From Pseudomonas viciae (GTDB lineage: Bacteria > Pseudomonadota > Gammaproteobacteria > Pseudomonadales > Pseudomonadaceae): a DNA stretch of 64,000 nucleotides. Every line of letters starts with the position of its first letter. Within the stretch, counting starts at the first letter, position 1. Below the pieces are notes generated by a model, which made no database searches, was not told where the DNA came from, and worked only from the letters and a program-made list of their open reading frames with translations. Position numbers and translations under genes: made by a program. Below, piece after piece: positions 53,252 to 64,000 of the stretch. The DNA lies in NCBI RefSeq assembly GCF_004786035.1, contig NZ_CP035088.1, forward strand, positions 2,020,001-2,084,000, written 5' to 3'.

Positions 53252-55168
53252 ATGACCCTGCTCAAATTCAGCGATGTGTCCCTTGCTTTCGGCGCTATGC
53301 CGTTGTTGGACAAGGTGTCCTGGCAGATCGCCCGTGGTGAGCGGGTGTGCATCATCGGCCGCAACGGCACTGGCAAGTCCAGCATGATGAAGCTGGTCAA
53401 GGGCGATCAGAAGCCCGATGACGGCTCGGTCTGGCGCGCCCCAGGCCTGAAAATCGGCGAATTGCCCCAGGAACTGCCGGTGGCCGACGAGCGGACCGTG
53501 TTCGACGTGGTCGCCGAAGGCCTGGACGGTGTCGGCGCGCTGCTGGCCGAGTATCACCACTTGAGCCAGAACATCGTTACCGATGCCGACCTGGACAAGT
53601 TGATGCACGTGCAGCACGACCTTGAAGCCCGTGATGGCTGGCGTCTGCAGCAATTGGTCGACAGCACCCTGAGCCGCCTGCAACTGCCGGCCGACAAGAC
53701 CCTCGCCGAGTTATCCGGCGGCTGGCGTCGCCGCGTCCTGCTGGCCCAGGCCCTGGTGTCCGAACCGGACCTGCTGCTGCTCGACGAACCGACCAACCAC
53801 CTGGACATCGGCGCCATCGCCTGGCTTGAAGAAGCCTTGAAGGACTTCCAGGGCGCGGTGCTGTTCATCACCCACGACCGTTCTTTCCTGCAGAACCTGG
53901 CGACCCGTATCCTCGAACTGGACCGCGGCGGCCTGATCGACTGGAACGGCGATTACGCCAGCTTCCTGGTGCACAAGGAAGCGGCGCTGGCGGCGGAAGA
54001 AACCGCCAACGCGCTGTTCGATAAAAAACTGGCCCAGGAAGAAGTCTGGATTCGCCAGGGTATCAAGGCTCGTCGCACCCGCAACGAAGGTCGTGTGCGC
54101 GCGCTCAAGGCCCTTCGCATGGAGCGCAGCGAACGTCGCGAACGCACCGGCAAGGCCAACATTCAGTTGGATACCGCTGATAAGTCCGGCAAGCAGGTAA
54201 TGGTGCTTGAGAACGTGAGTTTCGCGCACCCGGGCGGCCCGTTCCTGATCAAGGACTTTTCCATGGTGTTGCAGCGCGGTGACCGCATCGGGCTGCTGGG
54301 CGCCAACGGCACCGGCAAGACCACCTTGCTCAAGCTGATGCTCGGCGGCCTGGTGCCGACCAACGGCAAGGTGGAAGAGGGCACGAAGATCGACGTCGCC
54401 TACTTCGACCAGTTGCGCCATCAGTTGGACCTGGAAAAGACTGTGATCGACAACGTCGCTGAAGGTCGCGACTTCATCGATATCGACGGTCAGAGCCGCC
54501 ACGTGCTGAGCTACCTCGGCGATTTCCTGTTCAGCCCCCAGCGTGCCCGTACGCCGGTCAAGGCGTTGTCCGGTGGTGAGCGAGCCCGTCTGTTGCTGGC
54601 CAAACTGTTCAGCAAGCCGGCGAACCTGCTGGTGCTCGACGAACCGACCAACGACCTGGATGTGGAAACCCTCGAGTTGCTGGAAGAGGTGCTGCTGACC
54701 TTCAACGGCACCGTGCTGATGGTCAGCCACGACCGGGCATTCCTCGACAACGTGGTCACCAGTACCCTGGTGTTCGAAGGCGAAGGCCTGGTCCGCGAAT
54801 ACGTCGGTGGTTATCAGGACTGGCTGCGCCAGGGTGGCTCGCCGCGCCTTTTAGGGGTAACCGAGAGCAAGTCCGGCAAGGCTGACCTGAACTCGGCCGT
54901 GGTCAAGGCCGAGCCGGCCCCGGTCGCTGCTGCGGCCCCGGCACCGGCCAAGAAAAAGCTCAGCTACAAGCTGCAGCGCGAGCTGGAAGCATTGCCGGGT
55001 GATATCGACGCGAAGGAAAAGCAGATCGCAGCGGTGGAGGCCGACATGGCCGACGCTGGCTTCTATCAGCGGCCTGCCACCGAAACCGCCAAGGTGATCG
55101 CGCACCTGGAGCAGTTGCAGGCCGAGCTGGATGCACTGGTCGAGCGCTGGGCTGAACTGGACGCTTGA
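53252..55168 (+). CDS. uup: ABC-F family ATPase Uup
   Basis: A 638-residue soluble protein with two ABC domains; the start MTLLKFSDVSLAFG at 53252 has GGAGAAG upstream. The first domain has Walker A GRNGTGKSS (36-44) and signature LSGGWRRRV; the second has GANGTGKTT and LSGGERARL. A linker with KARRTRNEGRVRALKALR joins them, and a Lys/Ala/Pro segment plus coiled-coil C terminus (about 565-638) is the DNA-binding tail of Uup. In E. coli, Uup affects transposon precise excision and ribosome function. Confidence 0.93.
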   Translation: MTLLKFSDVSLAFGAMPLLDKVSWQIARGERVCIIGRNGTGKSSMMKLVKGDQKPDDGSVWRAPGLKIGELPQELPVADERTVFDVVAEGLDGVGALLAEYHHLSQNIVTDADLDKLMHVQHDLEARDGWRLQQLVDSTLSRLQLPADKTLAELSGGWRRRVLLAQALVSEPDLLLLDEPTNHLDIGAIAWLEEALKDFQGAVLFITHDRSFLQNLATRILELDRGGLIDWNGDYASFLVHKEAALAAEETANALFDKKLAQEEVWIRQGIKARRTRNEGRVRALKALRMERSERRERTGKANIQLDTADKSGKQVMVLENVSFAHPGGPFLIKDFSMVLQRGDRIGLLGANGTGKTTLLKLMLGGLVPTNGKVEEGTKIDVAYFDQLRHQLDLEKTVIDNVAEGRDFIDIDGQSRHVLSYLGDFLFSPQRARTPVKALSGGERARLLLAKLFSKPANLLVLDEPTNDLDVETLELLEEVLLTFNGTVLMVSHDRAFLDNVVTSTLVFEGEGLVREYVGGYQDWLRQGGSPRLLGVTESKSGKADLNSAVVKAEPAPVAAAAPAPAKKKLSYKLQRELEALPGDIDAKEKQIAAVEADMADAGFYQRPATETAKVIAHLEQLQAELDALVERWAELDA

Positions 55169-55183
55169 TCCACTGCTGTGAAG

Positions 55184-55218
55184 AATCCCGGTGCTCAGGG
55201 ATGAGCGCCGGGATTTCT
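55184..55218 (+). terminator. Terminator after uup
   Basis: AATCCCGGTGCTCA pairs with TGAGCGCCGGGATT (one G-T pair), followed by TCTATTT; the U run is short. Confidence 0.65.
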
Positions 55219-55227
55219 ATTTGAAAA

Positions 55228-55245
55228 CGCAAGCCCGCTCCCACA
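55228..55245. repeat. Single REP half-copy
   Basis: CGCAAGCCCGCTCCCACA matches the right arm of the paired REPs but has no partner nearby. Confidence 0.6.
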
Positions 55246-55251
55246 CAGGTT

Positions 55252-55692
55252 TTAGGCGCGCTTGACCAGGTGTACTGCCAATACATCGCAAGGCGCGCCA
55301 TGCAATACATCGTTGGCGGTCGAGCCCAGCAACAGGGCCAGGCCGTGACGGCCATGGCTGCCGACGACGATCAGGTCGCAACCCTGTTCCTTGGCCAGGT
55401 GATGGATCTCCTGGCGCGGTTGGCCGTAGGTCAGGTGGCTGAATTCCTTTTTCAGGGCAGGGTATTTCACGATCAGTCGGTCAAGGCGTTCCTTGGCCTG
55501 ATCGAATTGCTGTTGCTGCAGCTGGGAAAGGTCCATTGGCACGTCACCGCCAAAGGCCATGGCCATCGGCTCGACGATGTGCACCAGCGATAGCTTGGTG
55601 TCTCGGCCCTCGCAAAGCGCGAGGGCGCGCTTGACGACGGGATCGCATTCTTCCGTGAGGTCGACGGCAACCAGAACGTGTTCGTAGTACAT
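55252..55692 (-). CDS. Universal stress protein, UspA family
   Basis: A 146-residue single-domain Usp starting MYYEHVLVAVDLTEEC at 55692 (GGAG upstream). The C-terminal VVGSHGRHGLALLLGSTAND loop matches the G-2x-G-9x-G-S/T nucleotide-binding pattern. Such proteins respond to stress and growth arrest. A TTGAC-N10-GTCAA inverted repeat lies 54-73 bases upstream, but its spacing is wrong for Anr. Confidence 0.9.
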   Translation of the reverse strand: MYYEHVLVAVDLTEECDPVVKRALALCEGRDTKLSLVHIVEPMAMAFGGDVPMDLSQLQQQQFDQAKERLDRLIVKYPALKKEFSHLTYGQPRQEIHHLAKEQGCDLIVVGSHGRHGLALLLGSTANDVLHGAPCDVLAVHLVKRA

Positions 55693-55802
55693 GGAAAGCA
55701 CTCCAGGGAATTGCGATACGGTAAGTATGGCTGGTTTCAAGCGCATTGACGGCGACGTGGGTCAATGGTCAATGGGCTCAGCAGAATTCGGGGAGTACGA
55801 AT

Positions 55803-56240
55803 ATGACGGTCTGGATAGTGGTGTCAATCCTGTTGGTGGTGTTAAGCCCCCTGGCATGGTTGCGGCCGTCCCGTGTTCAGAGCGGCCGCATGGCCTTGCG
55901 CATGGAGGCGCGGCGCCTGGGCCTGGCCATGCAACTGGCGCCGCAGGAGTGGCCGCACTGGCTCGGCCAGCAGCCGCCAAACCCCTGCGCGCAGTACCAC
56001 CGGCCCCGACGCGGCAAGGAGCCAGCGGTCTGGAGCTATTGGCAGACTGCGCCGGGGGTGTGGGTCAACCAGTGGCGAGAAGTCTGCCAGGATGAGGCGT
56101 TGCTCAATCATTTCGAAAAATTGCCGGCCAACGTCTACAAGGTCGAAGCCGATCGACAAATGATCGCCTTGTATTGGGGCGAGAAGGGCGAAGCCAGTGT
56201 TTTGCAGGACATTTCCAATGTGCTCAAGGCTCTGGCCTGA
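55803..56240 (+). CDS. Small membrane-anchored protein of unknown function
   Basis: A 145-residue protein starting MTVWIVVSILLVVLSPLAWL at 55803, with GGGGAG eight bases upstream. One N-terminal membrane segment is followed by a basic juxtamembrane stretch (RMALRMEARRLGLAMQL) and a cytoplasmic domain (VWSYWQTAPGVWVNQWRE … NVYKVEADRQMIALYWGE). I remember a homologous position near fadBA in P. aeruginosa but no function. Confidence 0.75.
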   Translation: MTVWIVVSILLVVLSPLAWLRPSRVQSGRMALRMEARRLGLAMQLAPQEWPHWLGQQPPNPCAQYHRPRRGKEPAVWSYWQTAPGVWVNQWREVCQDEALLNHFEKLPANVYKVEADRQMIALYWGEKGEASVLQDISNVLKALA

Positions 56241-56729
56241 GGCGTAAAAAAGCCCGACAGTCTCATCGGGCGGGTTGGCCAGGCAGGCCGGTAACCAAAA
56301 CACCTATCCGGACGTTCGTTCGTAACGTCCTTTGCTCAAGATTTCAATCGTACCCCCGACAGCGTAGTCGCCTGAGTCAGGCTTGCCTGTAATTAGGGCG
56401 ACTTTTCTAATTATTGATTCTATGAATGACTACCCATGCAGCGCCGTGTTGCGGATCTGTGCGGTACGGAAATGACCGCGAAGTCGCGTTCAAACCCCTT
56501 GTTTAGGGCGATTGACAATTGTCGGAAATTCCGTGAAGGTGACGTACCCAAATCAAACGGGCGTATGAATTGAGCGTTTGTATTATCCGAACGCTCCTAC
56601 AGAACCCCGACTATCGCGTTGACGGGTGTGCCTGGCGGATTGGCGTAGCATCGACGGTAACGTCAATGCCGAACCAGCAGTCAGCGTTCAACGTGTACTG
56701 TTCAGCTTCCATATCGTGGAGATCAGTTG
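56241..56729 (+). promoter_or_regulatory. Regulatory gap upstream of fadBA
   Basis: A 489-base gap with no supportable gene. After the upstream gene is a weak hairpin GCCCGA/TCGGGC (56247-56270). Candidate regulatory signals: CAAAC-CCCTT-GTTTA (56491-56505), which is close to the PsrA-type dyad; a perfect palindrome GACAATTGTC (56514-56523) within TTGACAATTGTC; CAAACG (56554-56559) with CGTTTG (56574-56579); and TATTAT (56581-56586) as a possible -10. GGAGAT precedes fadB. Confidence 0.4.
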
Positions 56730-58877
56730 ATGATTTACGAAGGTAAAGCCATCACGGTTAAGGCTCTTGAAAGTGGCATCGTCGAACTGAAGTTCGATCT
56801 CAAGGGTGAGTCCGTCAACAAGTTCAATCGTCTAACCCTGAATGAATTGCGTCAGGCAGTGGACACTATCAAGGCAGATGCTTCGATCAAGGGTGTGATC
56901 GTCAGCAGCGGCAAGGACGTCTTCATCGTCGGCGCCGACATCACCGAATTCGTCGATAACTTCAAGCTGCCCGATGCCGAACTGATCGCTGGCAACCTCG
57001 AAGCCAACCGTATCTTCAGCGACTTCGAAGACCTCAACGTACCGACCGTCGTGGCCATCAACGGCATCGCCCTGGGTGGCGGCCTGGAAATGTGCCTGGC
57101 AGCGGATTACCGCGTCATGTCCACCGTGGCCAAGATCGGCCTGCCGGAAGTCAAGCTGGGCATCTACCCAGGCTTCGGCGGTACCGTGCGCCTGCCGCGC
57201 CTGATCGGTGCCGACAACGCCATCGAGTGGATTGCCGCCGGCAAGGAAAACCGCGCTGAAGACGCGCTGAAAATCGGCGCGGTGGATGCCGTGGTCGAGC
57301 CTGGCAAACTCCAGGAAGCGGCCCTTGAAACGCTCAAGCGTGCCATCAGCGGCGAGTTCGACTACAAGGCCAAGCGTCAGCCAAAGCTGGACAAGCTCAA
57401 GCTCAACGCTATCGAACAAATGATGGCCTTCGAAACCGCCAAGGGTTTCGTTGCAGGCCAGGCCGGGCCGAACTACCCGGCACCGGTTGAAGCGATCAAG
57501 ACCATCCAGAAAGCCGCGAACTTTGGTCGCGACAAAGCCCTGGAAGTCGAAGCCGCCGGCTTCGTCAAGCTGGCCAAGACCTCGGCTGCGCAAAGCCTGA
57601 TCGGTCTGTTCCTCAATGACCAGGAACTGAAGAAGAAGGCCAAGGCCTACGATGAAATCGCCCGTGACGTGAAGCAGGCCGCTGTACTCGGCGCCGGCAT
57701 CATGGGGGGCGGCATCGCCTATCAGTCGGCGTCCAAAGGCACGCCGATCCTGATGAAAGACATCAACGAACACGGCATCGAACAGGGCCTGGCCGAAGCC
57801 GCCAAGCTGCTGGTTGGCCGCGTCGATAAAGGTCGCATGACTGCTGCGAAGATGGCCGAAGTGCTCAACGGCATTCGCCCAACCCTGTCCTACGGTGATT
57901 TCGGCCATGTCGACCTGGTGGTCGAAGCGGTTGTCGAGAACCCGAAGGTCAAGCAGGCGGTACTGGCTGAAGTCGAAGACAAGGTCAAAGAGGACACCAT
58001 CCTCGCCTCGAACACCTCGACCATTTCCATTTCGCTGCTGGCCAAGGCCCTCAAGCGTCCGGAAAACTTCGTCGGCATGCACTTCTTCAACCCGGTGCAC
58101 ATGATGCCGCTGGTGGAAGTGATCCGTGGCGAGAAGTCCAGCGAACTGGCCGTTGCCACCACCGTCGCCTACGCCAAGAAAATGGGCAAGAACCCGATCG
58201 TCGTCAACGATTGCCCGGGCTTTTTGGTCAACCGCGTGCTGTTCCCGTACTTCGGCGGTTTCGCCAAGCTGGTCAGCGCTGGTGTGGACTTTGTGCGCAT
58301 CGACAAGGTCATGGAAAAATTCGGCTGGCCGATGGGCCCGGCGTACCTGATGGACGTGGTCGGCATCGACACCGGTCACCACGGTCGCGATGTAATGGCT
58401 GAAGGCTTCCCGGACCGCATGAAAGATGACCGTCGTTCGGCTGTCGACGTGCTCTACGAAGCCAAGCGCCTGGGCCAGAAGAACGGCAAGGGCTTCTACG
58501 CCTACGAGACCGACAAGCGCGGCAAGCAGAAGAAAGTCGCCGATTCGTCGGTGCTGGAAGTGCTCAAGCCGATCGTCTATGAGCAGCGCGACGTTACCGA
58601 CGAGGACATCATCAACTGGATGATGATCCCGCTGTGCCTCGAAACCGTGCGTTGCCTGGAAGATGGCATTGTCGAAACCGCCGCCGAAGCCGACATGGGT
58701 CTGGTCTACGGTATCGGTTTCCCTCCATTCCGTGGCGGTGCGCTGCGCTACATCGATTCGATCGGTGTGGCCGAGTTCGTTGCCCTGGCTGACCAGTACG
58801 CTGATTTGGGCGCGCTGTACCACCCGACTGCGAAGCTGCGTGAAATGGCCAAGAACGGCCAGAGCTTCTTCGGTTAA
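56730..58877 (+). CDS. fadB: Fatty acid oxidation complex alpha subunit
   Basis: A 715-residue multifunctional enzyme; ATG at 56730 is preferred over a TTG one codon earlier. Residues 1-190 are the enoyl-CoA hydratase/isomerase with catalytic E120 and E140. Residues 310-500 are 3-hydroxyacyl-CoA dehydrogenase with G321-A-G323-x2-G326 and H451 (GMHFFNPVH), and a second helical domain follows. With FadA it forms the alpha2beta2 beta-oxidation complex. The next gene starts 30 bases after its stop. Confidence 0.97.
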   Translation: MIYEGKAITVKALESGIVELKFDLKGESVNKFNRLTLNELRQAVDTIKADASIKGVIVSSGKDVFIVGADITEFVDNFKLPDAELIAGNLEANRIFSDFEDLNVPTVVAINGIALGGGLEMCLAADYRVMSTVAKIGLPEVKLGIYPGFGGTVRLPRLIGADNAIEWIAAGKENRAEDALKIGAVDAVVEPGKLQEAALETLKRAISGEFDYKAKRQPKLDKLKLNAIEQMMAFETAKGFVAGQAGPNYPAPVEAIKTIQKAANFGRDKALEVEAAGFVKLAKTSAAQSLIGLFLNDQELKKKAKAYDEIARDVKQAAVLGAGIMGGGIAYQSASKGTPILMKDINEHGIEQGLAEAAKLLVGRVDKGRMTAAKMAEVLNGIRPTLSYGDFGHVDLVVEAVVENPKVKQAVLAEVEDKVKEDTILASNTSTISISLLAKALKRPENFVGMHFFNPVHMMPLVEVIRGEKSSELAVATTVAYAKKMGKNPIVVNDCPGFLVNRVLFPYFGGFAKLVSAGVDFVRIDKVMEKFGWPMGPAYLMDVVGIDTGHHGRDVMAEGFPDRMKDDRRSAVDVLYEAKRLGQKNGKGFYAYETDKRGKQKKVADSSVLEVLKPIVYEQRDVTDEDIINWMMIPLCLETVRCLEDGIVETAAEADMGLVYGIGFPPFRGGALRYIDSIGVAEFVALADQYADLGALYHPTAKLREMAKNGQSFFG

Positions 58878-58892
58878 GCGCCCAACGACTAG

Positions 58893-60083
<1,191 letters not shown>

Positions 60084-60101
60084 GCGTTGCGTTGATGGAA
60101 G

Positions 60102-60130
60102 CCGGGGCCAAGTGCCCCGGTTTTTGTTTT
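60102..60130 (+). terminator. Rho-independent terminator of fadBA
   Basis: CCGGGGC (60102-60108) and GCCCCGG (60114-60120) pair around CAAGT, followed by TTTTTGTTTTT. Confidence 0.92.
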
Positions 60131-60193
60131 TCCGGGTTTAGTAAAAAAAAGATTTTGTTTTTATTTTGAAAAGATTTCAGTGAGGGCCAAAGC

Positions 60194-60430
60194 ATGCCGA
60201 TACAACCTGGGCTCTACCAACATTACAAAGGTCCGCAGTACCGCGTATTCAGTATCGCGCGGCATTCCGAGACCGAGGAAGAAGTGGTCTTCTATCAAGC
60301 CCTGTATGGCGATTACGGCTTTTGGGTGAGGCCCTTGAGCATGTTCGAGGAGTCCGTCGAGGTTGACGGCGAACAGGTACCACGCTTTGCTTTGGTGCAG
60401 GCCGAAGAGAGCCTTTTTTCCAAGCCTTGA
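60194..60430 (+). CDS. DUF1653 domain protein
   Basis: A 78-residue protein starting MPIQPGLYQHYKGPQYRVF. The family pattern G-x-Y-x-HYKG-x-Y-x-V, then ETEEEVVFYQALYGDYGFWV and RPLSMFEE, fits DUF1653. No function is established that I know. The roughly 55 bases before it are very A/T-rich, and it lies between fadA and topA as in other pseudomonads. Confidence 0.85.
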   Translation: MPIQPGLYQHYKGPQYRVFSIARHSETEEEVVFYQALYGDYGFWVRPLSMFEESVEVDGEQVPRFALVQAEESLFSKP

Positions 60431-60455
60431 GGGCAGGCTGCGGGAAACCCTGCGC

Positions 60456-60484
60456 TTGACCTCACCTTGTAGCCACTATATATA
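60456..60484 (+). promoter_or_regulatory. Putative sigma-70 promoter of topA
   Basis: TTGACC (60456-60461), 17 bases and TATATA (60479-60484), 62 bases before topA. Confidence 0.6.
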
Positions 60485-60545
60485 GCGGTGCCGCGTCAGG
60501 CGCCAACCGCCTTTCACTTTTTAGAATTCAGGAATTTTCTGATCC

Positions 60546-63158
60546 ATGGGCAAATCGCTGGTCATTGTGGAATCCCCGGCTAAGGCCAAGACCATCAACA
60601 AGTATCTGGGCAACCAATACGTGGTGAAGTCGAGTATCGGCCATATCCGAGACCTGCCCACCAGCGGTTCGGCTAGCGCCAGCAAGGAGCCAGCCGCCAA
60701 GCGCGGCAAGGCTGCTGCCGGTGAAGCGCCGGCGCTGTCGCCCAAGGAAAAGGCGCGCAAGCAGTTGGTCTCGCGCATGGGTGTTGATCCGGACCACGGC
60801 TGGAAAGCCAAGTACGAGATCCTCCCGGGCAAGGAAAAGGTCATCGAAGAGCTGCGCCGGCTCGCCAAGGATGCTGACACCATCTATCTCGCGACGGACT
60901 TGGACCGCGAAGGGGAAGCCATTGCCTGGCACCTGCGCGAAGCCATTGGTGGGGATGACAGCCGCTACAAGCGCGTGGTGTTCAACGAAATCACCAAGAA
61001 GGCCATCCAGGAAGCCTTCTCCCAACCGGGCGAGCTGGATATCGATCGGGTCAACGCCCAACAGGCGCGTCGCTTCCTGGACCGCGTGGTGGGCTACATG
61101 GTCTCGCCACTGCTGTGGGCCAAGATCGCCCGCGGCCTGTCGGCTGGTCGTGTGCAGTCGGTTGCGGTGAAGTTGGTGGTAGAGCGTGAGCGGGAGATCC
61201 GTGCGTTCATCCCTGAAGAGTACTGGGAAGTCCACGCCGACCTCGGCACCGCGAAAGGCGCCACCGTGCGCTTCGACGTGGCCCGGGAGAAAGGCGAAGC
61301 CTTCAAGCCGCTCAACGAAGCCCAGGCCATGGCCGCGCTGGAGAAGCTCAAGGCTTCCAGCTACAGCATCGTCAAGCGTGAAGACAAACCGACCAGCAGC
61401 AAGCCGTCGGCACCGTTCATCACGTCCACGCTGCAGCAGGCCGCGAGCAACCGCTTGGGCTTTGGCGTGAAGAAAACCATGATGATGGCCCAGCGTCTGT
61501 ACGAAGCCGGCTACATCACTTATATGCGTACCGACTCGACCAATCTCTCGGTCGATGCCGTGGCGATGGCGCGCACTTATATAGAGAGCGAGTTCGGCAA
61601 GAAATACCTGCCGGAGACGCCGAATGTCTACAGCAGCAAGGAAGGCGCACAGGAGGCGCACGAAGCAATTCGTCCGTCCGACGCCAACACCGAGCCAAGC
61701 AAGTTGTCGGGCATGGAGCGCGATGCCGAGCGCCTCTACGAGTTGATCTGGCGCCAGTTCCTGGCCTGCCAGATGCTGCCGGCGCAATACCTGTCGACCA
61801 CCGTCAGCGTCGGTGCTGGCGACTTCGAGCTGCGCGCCAAGGGCCGCATCCTGAAGTTCGACGGCTACACCCGTGTCATGCCGCAGATCACCAAGCCTGG
61901 GGACGACGACGTCCTGCCGGACATGGCCCAGGGCGATGTGATGAAGCTGATCAAGCTTGATCCGACCCAGCACTTCACCAAGCCGCCGGCCCGTTATTCG
62001 GAAGCCAGCCTGGTCAAGGAAATGGAAAAACGTGGCATCGGTCGTCCTTCGACCTACGCGGCGATCATTTCCACCATCCAGGACCGTGGCTACGTGGCGT
62101 TGCACAACCGCCGTTTCTATTCGGAAAAGATGGGTGACATTGTTACCGAGCGTTTGTCCGAGAGCTTCTCGAACCTGATGGACTACGGCTTCACCGCCGG
62201 CATGGAAGAGAACCTCGACGATGTGGCCCAGGGCGAACGGGACTGGAAAAACGTTCTCGACGAATTCTACGGCGACTTCAAGAAAAAACTCGAAGTGGCT
62301 GAAAGCCCTGACAACGGCATGCGGGCCAACCAACCGGTCATGACCGACATTCCGTGCCTGACCTGCGGTCGTCCGATGCAGATCCGCACGGCATCGACCG
62401 GTGTCTTCCTCGGTTGCTCAGGCTACAGCCTGCCACCCAAGGAGCGCTGTAAGGCGACGGTCAACCTGGTGCCGGGCGACGAAATCGCTGCGGACGACGA
62501 GGGCGAGTCGGAATCCCTGGTATTGCGTGGCAAGCATCGCTGCCCGATCTGCAGCACGGCGATGGATGCCTACCTGTTGGATGAGAAGCGCAAGCTGCAC
62601 ATCTGCGGTAACAACCCGGACTGCGCCGGCTACGAGATTGAAGAGGGCACCTATCGCATCAAGGGCTACGAAGGTCCGAGCCTGGAATGCGACAAGTGTG
62701 GCAGCGAGATGCAGCTCAAGACCGGCCGCTTCGGCAAGTTCTTCGGTTGCACCAACCCGACCTGCAAGAACACCCGCAAACTGCTCAAGAGCGGTGACGC
62801 GGCACCGCCGAAAATGGACCCGGTGAAGATGCCGGAACTCAAGTGCGAGAAGGTAAACGACACCTATATCCTGCGTGACGGGGCATCTGGCCTGTTCCTG
62901 GCGGCCAGTCAGTTCCCGAAAAACCGCGAGACTCGGGCCCCGTTAGTGATGGAGATCCTGCCGCACAAGAGCGAGATTGATCCGAAGTACCATTTCCTCT
63001 GCGAAGCACCGCAGAAAGATCCCGATGGGCGTCCGGCGGTCATTCGCTACAGCCGCAAGACCAAGGAGCAGTACGTGCAGACCGAAGTCGATGGCAAGCC
63101 AACCGGCTGGAAGGCGTACTACGACGGCGGTAAATGGACGGTTGAGGATAAGCGCTGA
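60546..63158 (+). CDS. topA: DNA topoisomerase I (type IA)
   Basis: An 870-residue enzyme. The Toprim domain starts [14 protein letters not shown] and contains [13 protein letters not shown]. The active tyrosine is Y326 in [11 protein letters not shown]. Three or more C-terminal zinc ribbons follow, with pairs CLTCG … [16 protein letters not shown] … CGNNPDC and CDKCG … CTNPTC, then further topo-zinc-like domains to the end. It relaxes negative supercoils behind RNA polymerase. Confidence 0.97.
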   Translation: MGKSLVIVESPAKAKTINKYLGNQYVVKSSIGHIRDLPTSGSASASKEPAAKRGKAAAGEAPALSPKEKARKQLVSRMGVDPDHGWKAKYEILPGKEKVIEELRRLAKDADTIYLATDLDREGEAIAWHLREAIGGDDSRYKRVVFNEITKKAIQEAFSQPGELDIDRVNAQQARRFLDRVVGYMVSPLLWAKIARGLSAGRVQSVAVKLVVEREREIRAFIPEEYWEVHADLGTAKGATVRFDVAREKGEAFKPLNEAQAMAALEKLKASSYSIVKREDKPTSSKPSAPFITSTLQQAASNRLGFGVKKTMMMAQRLYEAGYITYMRTDSTNLSVDAVAMARTYIESEFGKKYLPETPNVYSSKEGAQEAHEAIRPSDANTEPSKLSGMERDAERLYELIWRQFLACQMLPAQYLSTTVSVGAGDFELRAKGRILKFDGYTRVMPQITKPGDDDVLPDMAQGDVMKLIKLDPTQHFTKPPARYSEASLVKEMEKRGIGRPSTYAAIISTIQDRGYVALHNRRFYSEKMGDIVTERLSESFSNLMDYGFTAGMEENLDDVAQGERDWKNVLDEFYGDFKKKLEVAESPDNGMRANQPVMTDIPCLTCGRPMQIRTASTGVFLGCSGYSLPPKERCKATVNLVPGDEIAADDEGESESLVLRGKHRCPICSTAMDAYLLDEKRKLHICGNNPDCAGYEIEEGTYRIKGYEGPSLECDKCGSEMQLKTGRFGKFFGCTNPTCKNTRKLLKSGDAAPPKMDPVKMPELKCEKVNDTYILRDGASGLFLAASQFPKNRETRAPLVMEILPHKSEIDPKYHFLCEAPQKDPDGRPAVIRYSRKTKEQYVQTEVDGKPTGWKAYYDGGKWTVEDKR

Positions 63159-63230
63159 TCGCCGGAGCTAATCTGAAGGTAGGGGGGCTCCCTGTGGCGA
63201 GGGAGCGTCCCCATAAGCCCCAAGTGAATA

Positions 63231-63275
63231 AAGGCCGCATGAACACCCAAGGGTTTTCATGCGGCCTTTTTGTTT
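63231..63275 (+). terminator. Terminator after topA
   Basis: AAGGCCGCATGAA (63231-63243) pairs with TTCATGCGGCCTT (63256-63268), followed by TTTGTTTTT. A TGTGGCGAGGGAGC motif copy (63193-63206) precedes it. Confidence 0.9.
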
Positions 63276-63355
63276 TTGACTTGCAGTGGCCTCGGTTGAT
63301 CCACGACACTGTCGCACTTGCGTGAAGCTCTTATTTCGCTGGGGAGAATGCCGCC

Positions 63356-63880
63356 ATGGCCCACGAACTCTACACCCGAACCAATCAGAAAATTTATTTC
63401 GCCGGCCTGTCGCTCGAGGCGCTCGCCAGGGCGGAGGATGGCCGCGCAATGAATTCCCCAGCGTTGATCCAGGCAGGGCGCGAATCAGCGCTGTTTCATC
63501 TGTACGGTGCGTTGTTGGGGCTGTGCCATGAAATTGCCGGTTTCTATCGTCTGCCACAAGCGAATGCGCCACGGGCTGAGCAGCTGTTGACCCGTGACGT
63601 GCTGGATACCATCGCTATTCCTGAGTTGGCTGAGATGGTCGAGCTGGCCCACAACCCGGAAACCTGGTTGGCCAAGCTGCTGGCGGCCCACGCGGCGCTG
63701 TTCGAGCCACCAAGGGCTCCTCGCAAACCCAAGGGCGACGTGACCCAGCCGTTGATCGTGGCGGTCAATCTGGATGAGCAAGAACCCGAGCAGGAGCTGA
63801 GCCAGGAGGAGCTGGAGAGCTGGCGCCAGAACTTGAAAAGTTTGGCGATCCGCTTTCGTGAAGGTTTGAACGAGTGCTGA
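63356..63880 (+). CDS. DUF6586-like conserved protein
   Basis: A 174-residue soluble protein starting MAHELYTRTNQKIYFAGL, with GGGGAGAA upstream. It is predicted to be mostly helical, with a variable Pro/Lys-rich hinge (PPRAPRKPKG, about 118-127) and an acidic C terminus (EQEPEQELSQEELES). I associate it with DUF6586, found in this position near topA and lexA in pseudomonads. Function unknown. Confidence 0.75.
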   Translation: MAHELYTRTNQKIYFAGLSLEALARAEDGRAMNSPALIQAGRESALFHLYGALLGLCHEIAGFYRLPQANAPRAEQLLTRDVLDTIAIPELAEMVELAHNPETWLAKLLAAHAALFEPPRAPRKPKGDVTQPLIVAVNLDEQEPEQELSQEELESWRQNLKSLAIRFREGLNEC

Positions 63881-63986
63881 ATTTTCCTTCAGCCCGTTCT
63901 GAACGTTGATAACGCTTGGTCAAGATCCCGAGCGAACCCTGGCCGATGACTATATAATCCTCGCCTTTCGTGGAGAACAGACCTTT

Positions 63987-64000
63987 ATGCCAACGTCCTT
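63987..64000 (+). CDS. Start of a further gene (first codons only)
   Basis: ATG CCA ACG TCC at the window end, preceded by TGGAGAA and, further up, TATAAT (63953-63958) as a -10-like element. Too little is present to identify the product. Confidence 0.35.

Noticed and set aside
55746..55765. Anr box upstream of the UspA gene
   Set aside because: TTGAC and GTCAA arms are perfect, but they are 10 bases apart instead of 4, which does not fit FNR-family binding.
56512..56540. sigma-70 promoter starting at TTGACA
   Set aside because: The -35 is perfect, but no acceptable -10 follows at 16-18 bases.

Overview
The window is high-GC gammaproteobacterial chromosome, almost certainly from the Pseudomonas fluorescens complex. 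The evidence is gene content and order that match what I remember of P. aeruginosa (xdh-GntR-smc-zipA-ligA-…-dnaX-ybaB-recR; anr-hemN-ccoSIHG-ccoNOQP twice-aer-acnA-rlmM-tusA; slt-uup-…-fadBA-topA), the fluorescens-type dispersed REP sequences (TGTGGGAGCGGGCTTGCTCGC), and two complete cbb3 oxidase operons. I see no prophage, insertion sequence, CRISPR array or tRNA.

Layout. 1-2614 (minus): xanthine dehydrogenase xdhA and the start of xdhB, preceded by two near-identical dyads shared with a divergent GntR regulator. 3009-10807 (plus): GntR regulator, smc, zipA and ligA (chromosome segregation, division, ligation). 10947-14067: a putative zinc peptidase, an AT-rich orphan gene, the 4.5S RNA gene ffs and an XRE regulator. 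14068-16574: a PAS-GGDEF-EAL protein whose EAL domain has lost its catalytic Asp pair, overlapping tail-to-tail with a lone periplasmic binding protein. 16718-21096 (plus): dnaX-ybaB, a CurA-like reductase, recR. 21226-24062 (minus): apt, anr, hemN.

24232-37775 (minus): the microaerobic respiration block. It holds a TauE/SafE-like membrane protein, ccoS, ccoI, ccoH and ccoG (copper supply and assembly), then ccoPQON set 1 and ccoPQON set 2. A PIN-toxin/Phd-antitoxin pair sits between ccoP1 and ccoG. Anr-box-like dyads lie upstream of hemN, ccoG, ccoN1 and ccoN2, so the nearby anr product probably controls much of the block. The ccoN2 box lies inside the reading frame of the divergent hydrolase gene. 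37872-45741: hydrolase, an aerotaxis-type receptor, a CPBP membrane protease, acnA, rlmM and tusA.

45738-55692: a MATE efflux pump, pdxB, a small conserved protein, a half-size ABC exporter, lytic transglycosylase slt, ABC-F uup and a UspA protein. 55803-64000: a small membrane protein, a 489-base regulatory gap, fadB-fadA (beta-oxidation complex), a DUF1653 protein, topA, a DUF6586-like protein and the first codons of one more gene.

Several dispersed repeat types occupy the intergenic gaps: paired REPs, a roughly 100-base element with a conserved asymmetric core (8281 and 27655), and a TGTGGCGAGGGAGC motif. Most genes are conventional. The parts most worth a second look are the toxin-antitoxin insertion, the Anr box inside a coding sequence, the xdh/GntR dyads, the degenerate EAL protein, the AT-rich orphan and the asymmetric repeat. 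I did not find a clearly new multi-gene system.
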